From the NCBI GenBank assembly GCA_035048495.1, contig CM068552.1:23004154-23068153 (forward strand): 64,000 nucleotides of DNA, in the 5' to 3' direction. Both the position numbers and the translations under genes were made by a program. The first letter of the stretch is position 1; each line of letters opens with the position of its first letter. This document shows, in pieces, positions 57,980 through 64,000 of the stretch. This DNA is from Euptelea pleiosperma (taxonomy: Eukaryota; Streptophyta; Magnoliopsida; Ranunculales; Eupteleaceae). Below the pieces are notes generated by a model. That model did no database searches and was not told the origin of the DNA. It was given only the letters and a program-made list of their open reading frames with translations.

Positions 57980-59197
57980 ATGTACAGGACTACGAAGACC
58001 TCTAATCTCAGTCTCAGATTCCATAATGAGGATCCGGAGCAAGGCAAGGGGGAAAATAGATCGGTGAAACCAGGGGAGGCATTGGTGAAGGGTGGGGTAC
58101 CATCCAATGCTGAGATAGCCACCAGAGGAGTTAGACAAGGGATGCGGGTCTCGGATCTGCCTATTCCGGGGAAGAGTGGAGTTTACCCCTCTATTAGGGT
58201 TCCAAATCATGCTGTTCAGAGAGGCAAGGAATTTTTCAAGTTTGCCCTTGTGTGTAGGCTGGACCTCAAGAAGATAACCTTAGCCGATCTCACAGCCAAG
58301 GTTGTTGATAGGTGGAAACTTTTAGGAGACTGGCGGATCACTCCACTTGGGAAAGGGTACGTTCTGTTCGGATTTGAGTTTGAAGCGCCCATGAATGCTG
58401 CTTGGTTTGGGGGGCCTTGGATATTTGGGAATCAGATACTCAGACTGAGTAGATGGTTGCCAAATTTCCGCCCAGAGAAATAGACGCACTCCAATGCATT
58501 AATTTGGGTCTGTTTTCCAGGACTGTGTATGGAATATTGGGAGCCCGAAGTTCTGATGCCTATGGGTAGAACAATCGGTCACCTGATTAGGATAGATCAG
58601 AGCACGCTGCAACGAAAATATGGGTATTATGCTAGTATTCTGGTGGATATTGATATCTCTCACCCTGTTCCGGAGAGGATCCTTGTGGAGGTAGAGGACT
58701 ACAACTTCTGGCAATCAATAGAACTTGGGAAGATACCTAAGATCTGTAGCCATTGCAAGATTGTAGGGCGCCTGGTGACAGAGTGCAGGCACATTCAGAA
58801 CACGTTGAAGGAAGACCTTAGCAAGGAGGCTAACGACCAAAACAAGGGTGATTCTAAGAAGGTGAAAACCAAGAACAAGAGGAGGAAAAAGAATAAAAAT
58901 ACAAAACAAGTTGAGGTGGATACAGAGGTGGAAACAGAGATAGCATATGAAGGAGAGGGTGCGGATAGGGCTCTAGACAAGGATGGTATGCAAAATCTCC
59001 AAGATCTACCGGACAATCCAATTAAGGAGAGTTCGGTGACAGGGGAGAAGAAGAATCTAGTCTTGAATGAAGAACTTGGTTTGGTGGATGGGGAGAGGAC
59101 ATCTCCAAAATCTGAACATCCAGGCCAAGCTGGGAATGATAATATGGAGATATCTCCATCCATGGTTTTGGAAACTCAAGATGAGGAGATGGCTTAG
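57980..59197 (+). pseudogene. LINE-B ORF1 (DUF4283 RNA-binding protein)
   Basis: DUF4283 is clear: KFALVCRLDLKKITLADL, DRWKLLGDWRITPLGKGY, GPWIFGNQILRLSRW and NFRPEK, then a TAG (58481-58483), then PGLCMEYWEPEVLMPMGR, HLIRIDQSTL, YYASILVDIDISHPVPERI and IPKICSHCKIVGRLVTEC. The last is the usual CX2CX4HX4C knuckle with Arg in place of the His. A Lys-rich stretch and an acidic C-terminus follow to TAG 59195-59197. One stop and one lost ligand: inactive, but otherwise well kept. Confidence 0.82.
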
Positions 59198-59603
59198 GTT
59201 ACACTGATCGAATACATAAGCAAACTGCATAAGAAATCAGTACATGAAGCAAAGATGTTGGCCACATCTGCACTTTGGGGGGATAGTGTAGAAAACGTAG
59301 AAGAAGATGAGACATGGTGGGTGCAAACTAGGAAATGAAGGGTGGCATTGCCTCAATGGAAGCAACAGACACTCTCCCCGCCCACTACGAGATCCAAAAC
59401 TAGATGATGACCCCAGTCGAGGTACTATGTCAAACTGGAATTCCTAAGCTAGAGGCTGATAAATGTTCTTTTCCTCTTCTGTTCACTATGATAGGAAGGA
59501 ATAAATGTATTGTTCTTGGTGATAGTTATAACTTCCAAGGTTTGAGATGGAGTACTAGATTTTTCTGGTTGGTCTTTGCAGGAAATGTCACATTAGGGGT
59601 GGT

Positions 59604-60167
59604 ATGGTGTTTGGTAGAGAATTGAAAAACCTTGGACTGGGATCATTTCCGGGGAAAGCACCTAAGATCAAAGAATGCAAATGGTACCCCCCTGATTTTG
59701 GCACCATCAAGGTAAACTGTGATGGGGCATCGAAAGGCAATCCAGGAGTGGCGGGATATGGGTTGACCTACAGGGATACAAACAACTCTTTACTGGGTGT
59801 ACTTGTGGGTAACCTAGGGATCACTACTAGTTTTATGGCTGAATGCAGGGCAATTTGTCACGGGGTGCAACGGGCACTAGATGAAGGTTGGGATCGCTTA
59901 TGGGTGGAGTCTGATTCAGAAGCAGCGATTCATGCTTTCAATAATGGGAAGATTCCATGGCAAATCAAGGGCCAGTGGGAAATGATCATAGGGAGACTGG
60001 AATATCTCTTTCTAAGCTCCACATGGCGTGAAGTTTACTTCAGTGCAAATGCATGTGCTAATTATGCTTGTTCTATTGCACCGGGAGAGGCACAATGGTG
60101 GGGACATAGGCTGCAGCTCCTGAGATGCCTGGAGGAGCCTTTTCGATCGTACTATAGATTTGTTTAG
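59604..60167 (+). pseudogene. LINE-B ORF2 C-terminal RNase H-like domain
   Basis: An open frame of 187 codons ending in TAG. WYPPDFGTIKVNCDGASKGN gives the first catalytic Asp, MAECRAICHGVQRAL the Glu, and LWVESDSEAAIHAF the next Asp. In the last motif, NACANYAC, Asn stands where the family has Asp, so the final catalytic acid is lost. The start codon at 59604 is not a real one; the domain is the tail of ORF2. Similar to the remnant at 21747-22505. Confidence 0.78.
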
Positions 60168-60489
60168 CGCTTTGCTTAGCGTGTAGCATATGATGGATGT
60201 GAGTCGGGGTGCCAACCTGGTTGGGATCCCTTCGAACATTATGATGCTTTATCCACGCTTTGTTCTTCTCTATTGTAACTTCCTTTATCATAAATACAAA
60301 TTTCTTACTTAGCCAAAAAAAAGTTAAGAGAGACACAGTAAATAGGTTGTGGTTGTGGTATTCTGTCCATAGGAGATATTTGTAGCATCTTTAACTGCCT
60401 CTTATAGGTAGCAATTATTTCACCTTACACAAACTTTCCTATTCATGGGATTGAAGTAACAACACCTCTGTACATGAAGATACCAGAAG

Positions 60490-60885
60490 TCTGTGGGACA
60501 AAAAAAAGATCTTAAAACAAAATACACTTTCTCTTGGATGACCACATCCCACTTAAATAGGAGACTTTAGTTTAATTAGGACTTTACAATTAAAGTTAGA
60601 TTTTGTTTCCAATTAGGATTTTTGAGATTGATTGAAGTAGTAGAATTGTAGTAGGAGTTTCTTATGTTAGTTGGATTAGAATTAGGAAAGTTAAATTAGA
60701 GAGTTTTATAAATAGTGATGTGACCTTTGATTTTAATTATGAATGAAGAAATATAAAATTTCCTTTGAGAAATTTCGTTGGTGCAAAGCCACCCTCTCTT
60801 CGTGCGAAACCAAGCTCATCATCAACAAAAATTCTATTCGATCGCGGAATGGTCTCCCGTCCTACATCAAATTTGGTATCAGAGC
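60490..60885 (+). mobile_element. Isolated LTR with TATA box and primer-binding site
   Basis: TTTTATAAATAG near 60700 is a good TATA box; the block ends at TGGTATCAGAGC (60874-60885), the initiator-Met primer site. About 200 bp of leader-like sequence follows with a duplicated GGCACCATCAGACCCTGCTG, but no gag-pol. The left edge of the LTR is a guess. Confidence 0.55.
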
Positions 60886-61674
60886 AGAAATCCTGATATG
60901 CGTTCGAGTTCTCAACTCAGACCACCATTGAAGATCTTTTTCTTCATCGTCTGATCATCGCCCGCCATCATTTTCTGCACGCAATTGGCACCATCAGACC
61001 CTGCTGTGCGTCGTACCACTCTCGTCCCTTGCTGTTAATGGCACCATCAGACCCTGCTGTGAGCCTAGTATGCTTTTAGCATTTATTTAGTTAAATTATA
61101 TGACTATTTGACATTCATATGTGAAACGCTATGGCTCTCACACATGCATCCACATGTACAACTTGTTATCGATCCTGATTTTCTTATTCTTAAGGGTCGT
61201 TTATAACAAGTTTTGAGAGTGTTCATGCTTGTTTTATCATTTTGGAAAATAGCATGCAAGTTTCCCACGGTTCCCATAATTTTTTTGTAAACAAATATGG
61301 CACGGTGGAGGCATTTATAGAGAAGACAGTAGCTACTCTTCATCATTGGGGTGATATCCTAAAAGAGTTCATATGATTCAGACACTCCAATTCTTTGTTT
61401 CTAACACTATTTTAATTGCTGACTTGTACAATCCTCTTTGAAGGTTAATGAGTTGTATAGTTCTTTTGGTTGCAGGTGTTTTCCTCATCTTTATGAAAAA
61501 GGGGAGTGCTTTTCCCACTCCCTTTTCTACTTCATCCACTTCTTCTAATAGGTTTAACATCGGCTAAGTCGAAACTACCCTTTTCAGTTTAAAAGAGGAT
61601 TTACAAGTGAGAAGGGTATTTTTCTTTTATATGATGTTAAAAGTGTTAGAAGTGGTGGATAAAGTAAAAAGCTA
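60886..61674 (+). other. LepA intron 2 sequence, no gene
   Basis: Includes the leader of the preceding LTR fragment. Short open frames on the minus strand (for example 61104-61346) match nothing known to me. Confidence 0.4.
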
Positions 61675-61925
61675 TGTAACAAGGACATGGACACGTGTGT
61701 CAGTGTCTGACATGGATACGGAATACCAGACATGCTGACCCCCACAAACCCAATATGTTGACATGTCTGTACAGTTCATCTTTACGTTGAAAGATATATC
61801 TTTCAAATACTTTATTCCATGTTAAATATGCAATATAAAAAGAATGCATTTAGGTTAAGCTAATATACATTGAAATCACATAAACCATATACAAATGGTA
61901 GCTGAAAACAAATTCCGACACAGCA
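61675..61925 (-). mobile_element. MITE (copy 2, inverted relative to 11935-12277)
   Basis: Begins TATGTAACAAGGACATGGACA and shares with the other copy TGTCTGACA, CTGACCCCCACAAACCCAA and ATACATTGAAATCACATAAA. The far end appears truncated near 61925. Confidence 0.6.
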
Positions 61926-62569
61926 CATTCTTAGAAAATGGATTGTCCTTGTTATATAGATCTAGAATGACCGAGCCTTCATTATTGGAGGAGATATCTC
62001 CAGGACTTGCTTTACTGAGGTTTATATCACATCTTAACCTCCTTATTTGATTGTTTGGTTGACGTTCAAGCAAGCGCTAGTTCATTCCATGGATAAGCGA
62101 TGCAGTAGCGCCTATTGAGGCACTGTTGGCCCATGGACATTCTTGATACCTCTATGGGATGCCTTGACCACAGTCGTCAACTTGGAGTGAATGCCGAGAG
62201 ATGTTTTGGCTCTCCTGCTCACCCAAATCTCTATAAATAGTTGGAGAACATGATCTCCATTAGTCTTCATAGTATAGTTGTTACTTCACTCTTTCTGTAC
62301 CACATCCATAGAAAATGGCCACTCAACATATCCTCTGGAGAACAAGATTCCTTATGGGGGAAGGGCTAGTGGACCAAGCACCTTAACTCTGTAATCAATG
62401 CATGCATTGCCGGGGCTAATTTGGCCTTTCTTTTCCTGGTTATCTATGTAAGGCAACTGAGCACTAATTCTATGGAGAGTGGTTATTTGGAGACATCTAG
62501 GTATTAGGTGGGTACACTAGTGATTTTGGTTGCATGCTACCTTTGGCCTCTTGGGTACCAGAGCTAGGG

Positions 62570-62610
<41 letters not shown>

Positions 62611-62901
62611 ATTATCTGGAGATGTTTGATGTTAGGTGGTGAGGGCACTGCTGGTTTTGGCTGGAGGGATATAAAACATTCCTTTTTTGTACTGCTTTAT
62701 GCATTTTATGTGTGTTCTTAGATTTGTTCTTATTTATGTATGCTACATGCCTGCTAATTCCAATGTCATTCTATGTTATGACAGTTGTCTATGACTTTAG
62801 AACCATATTCCTAATCCATCTATCATAGCAATTAATAATCATTCAGACAGTTTTTAATAAATAAGTCTTCCCATAATTTTATCTCTTGATCTTTGTTGCA
62901 G
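61926..62901 (+). other. End of LepA intron 2, with a 7-bp tandem repeat
   Basis: No gene seen. At 62571-62609 there are about five and a half copies of GAGCACT. The intron ends at acceptor TTTGTTGCAG (62901). Confidence 0.5.
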
Positions 62902-62988
62902 GCAGCTCGAATGCGTTATGTATTTGAAAATGAGCCGTATTGCCTAAATTTAATCGATACTCCAGGGCATGTCGACTTCTCATATGAG
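62902..62988 (+). CDS. cpLEPA: Plastid LepA, exon 3 (GTPase G3 motif)
   Basis: Exactly 29 codons in phase 0 between TTGCAG/ and /[26 protein letters not shown] continues from TIKLQ of exon 2, and DTPGHVDF is the switch II / G3 motif, with the His that in translational GTPases triggers GTP hydrolysis on the ribosome. No defects. The next expected block (VSRSLAACEGAL, then the NKID G4 motif) was not found by 64000, so intron 3 is longer than 1 kb and the rest of the gene lies beyond the right edge. Confidence 0.95.
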
Positions 62989-64000
62989 GTATATGAATTT
63001 TTCTCATTAGATCTTCAATTTGAAACTGATATTCTTTTTCTTTCTGTTGTGATATGACAATGATGGATGTGAGAAAATTGAAACTATCAATGAACCATCG
63101 ATTCTTTTTCGTTGGTCCCTGTTTGGGCTCAAAATCAATAGCCATTGGTAGAGAAATAATGCTCTATCCACAGTGATATGAAGCTTAACCCCATCAATAT
63201 CATGTGAATAAGCACTTTAATTTGCAATTTAGAAGTGATTGTAAGGTGCAATCAGTAATATGGATGCAGATTGAAGGGAGCTGCTCGGCATATTTAAGAT
63301 GGGAGTGTTATTATTTGGCAACCTTCAGTTGATGATTGATTCTTTTAATTGGCCACTTATCTAAATCATTTTGTTGATGAAGATGTTCTTTCAGGCTGTT
63401 GTTTTATCTTTCTATCATTGAAGCACATCTTGTTCTAAGCTGATTCACAGCCATCAAAATATGATTTACTGATATTTTGTATTATAAGGATGTGATGCTC
63501 TAGATTGTAGATTTATTTAGGGTTTCAGCACAACAACAACAAAGGAGGAAAATAATGAAAAGTGAAGTGAATCATAGAAGATGAGAGAAAGAAGAAGAAG
63601 AAGAAGAGAAGAGATGATGCAGGTGAAAAAGGGGAGAGAATGTGCACTTCGTTAAAAGTGCATGGTCTTCCCTAAGTTGCTTATATTCACTTTGATTTGA
63701 TGGGATTGCTCAAAATTGAGTCTTGGGAGAAGATGAAGAAGAAATTGAAGTAACTGTTGTCAGGGGCCTACTTGTAATATCTTATATTCTGCAGGGAGGT
63801 CTTTGTAATATATAAACGTCACTTAATATATTGAAAGGCATTGAACACATATAGCCATAACTGGTAAACAAGAGTTTGATCGAGCTTGAGACACATATGA
63901 TCTGAAGACCTGTTTGACCAATTCAACTTTGGACCTTTCATTTAAAGTTGAAGAGGGCTGCTTCATTGAGGCACTTGTTAAAAGCTTCAAGAGCATTTGG
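62989..64000 (+). other. LepA intron 3 (partial)
   Basis: Begins GTATAT. At 63755-63850 there is an LTR start resembling copia-2 (TGTTGTCAGGGGCCTACTTG, then ATTCTGCAGGGAGG), plus strand, without a recognisable rest of element. A GA/AAG-rich block lies at 63580-63615. No exon seen. Confidence 0.5.

Larger units (their letters stand above)
57960..60318 (+). mobile_element. LINE-B: L1-type element lacking endonuclease and RT
   Basis: Contains ORF1 (DUF4283 and degenerate knuckle, to 59197), about 400 bp of broken sequence, the C-terminal RNase H-like domain of ORF2 (59604-60167), a 3' UTR and an A-run near 60316-60323. The roughly 3 kb expected for endonuclease and RT is missing. It needs another LINE to move. 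Ends approximate; no flanking duplication found. Confidence 0.7.

Overview
This is nuclear DNA of an angiosperm. Evidence: spliced genes with GT-AG introns, a chloroplast-targeted LepA GTPase gene, the remains of a galactolipid (DGDG) synthase gene, and dense plant-type transposons (Ty1/copia elements primed by initiator-Met tRNA, plant L1 and RTE LINEs, hAT, CACTA, Mutator-like and PIF/Harbinger MITEs). The species cannot be named from the sequence. I found no rRNA or tRNA gene, CRISPR array, plasmid or phage feature.

Layout. (1) 1-13.3 kb: on the minus strand, decayed exons of a DGDG synthase gene. One exon is split by a small hAT element, which is itself split by a decayed copia element (copia-1). 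Further up are two unidentified decayed exons (8.4-9.6 kb), a minus-strand TATA box and a 47-bp tandem repeat. On the plus strand, the last exon of a DUF639-like membrane protein lies at 12.9-13.2 kb. (2) 13.3-29 kb: no intact gene. It holds two related Mutator-like MITEs with a third copy just upstream of LepA, two MITEs of another family, an 888-bp hAT element, a 1.06-kb CACTA element, two mutually nested Mutator-like elements, decayed LINEs and microsatellites. (3) 29.19 kb to the right edge: the 5' part of a plastid LepA (cpLEPA-type) gene on the plus strand. Only three short exons (29189-29473, 39078-39254, 62902-62988) are in view, separated by introns of 9.6 kb and 23.6 kb.

Most of the LepA introns is transposon. 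Intron 1 holds an RTE LINE remnant and copia-2, whose 3' LTR is split by an L1 LINE and whose pol is split by a PIF/Harbinger MITE. Intron 2 holds a nearly full-length L1 (minus strand) split by copia-3 (plus strand), which is split by copia-4 (plus strand). Both young copias have 5-bp target-site duplications and LTR pairs differing at one base by my count. Intron 2 also holds an internally deleted LINE that keeps ORF1 and the C-terminal RNase H but lacks endonuclease and RT, an isolated LTR with primer-binding site, and a MITE.

The only host gene likely to be functional here with good support is LepA; the DUF639-like exon has an open frame but the rest of its gene was not found. The main interest is the nested insertion record, set by exact target-site duplications, and the way LepA keeps its exon phases and splice sites despite more than 33 kb of intron. 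I found no convincing new biological system.
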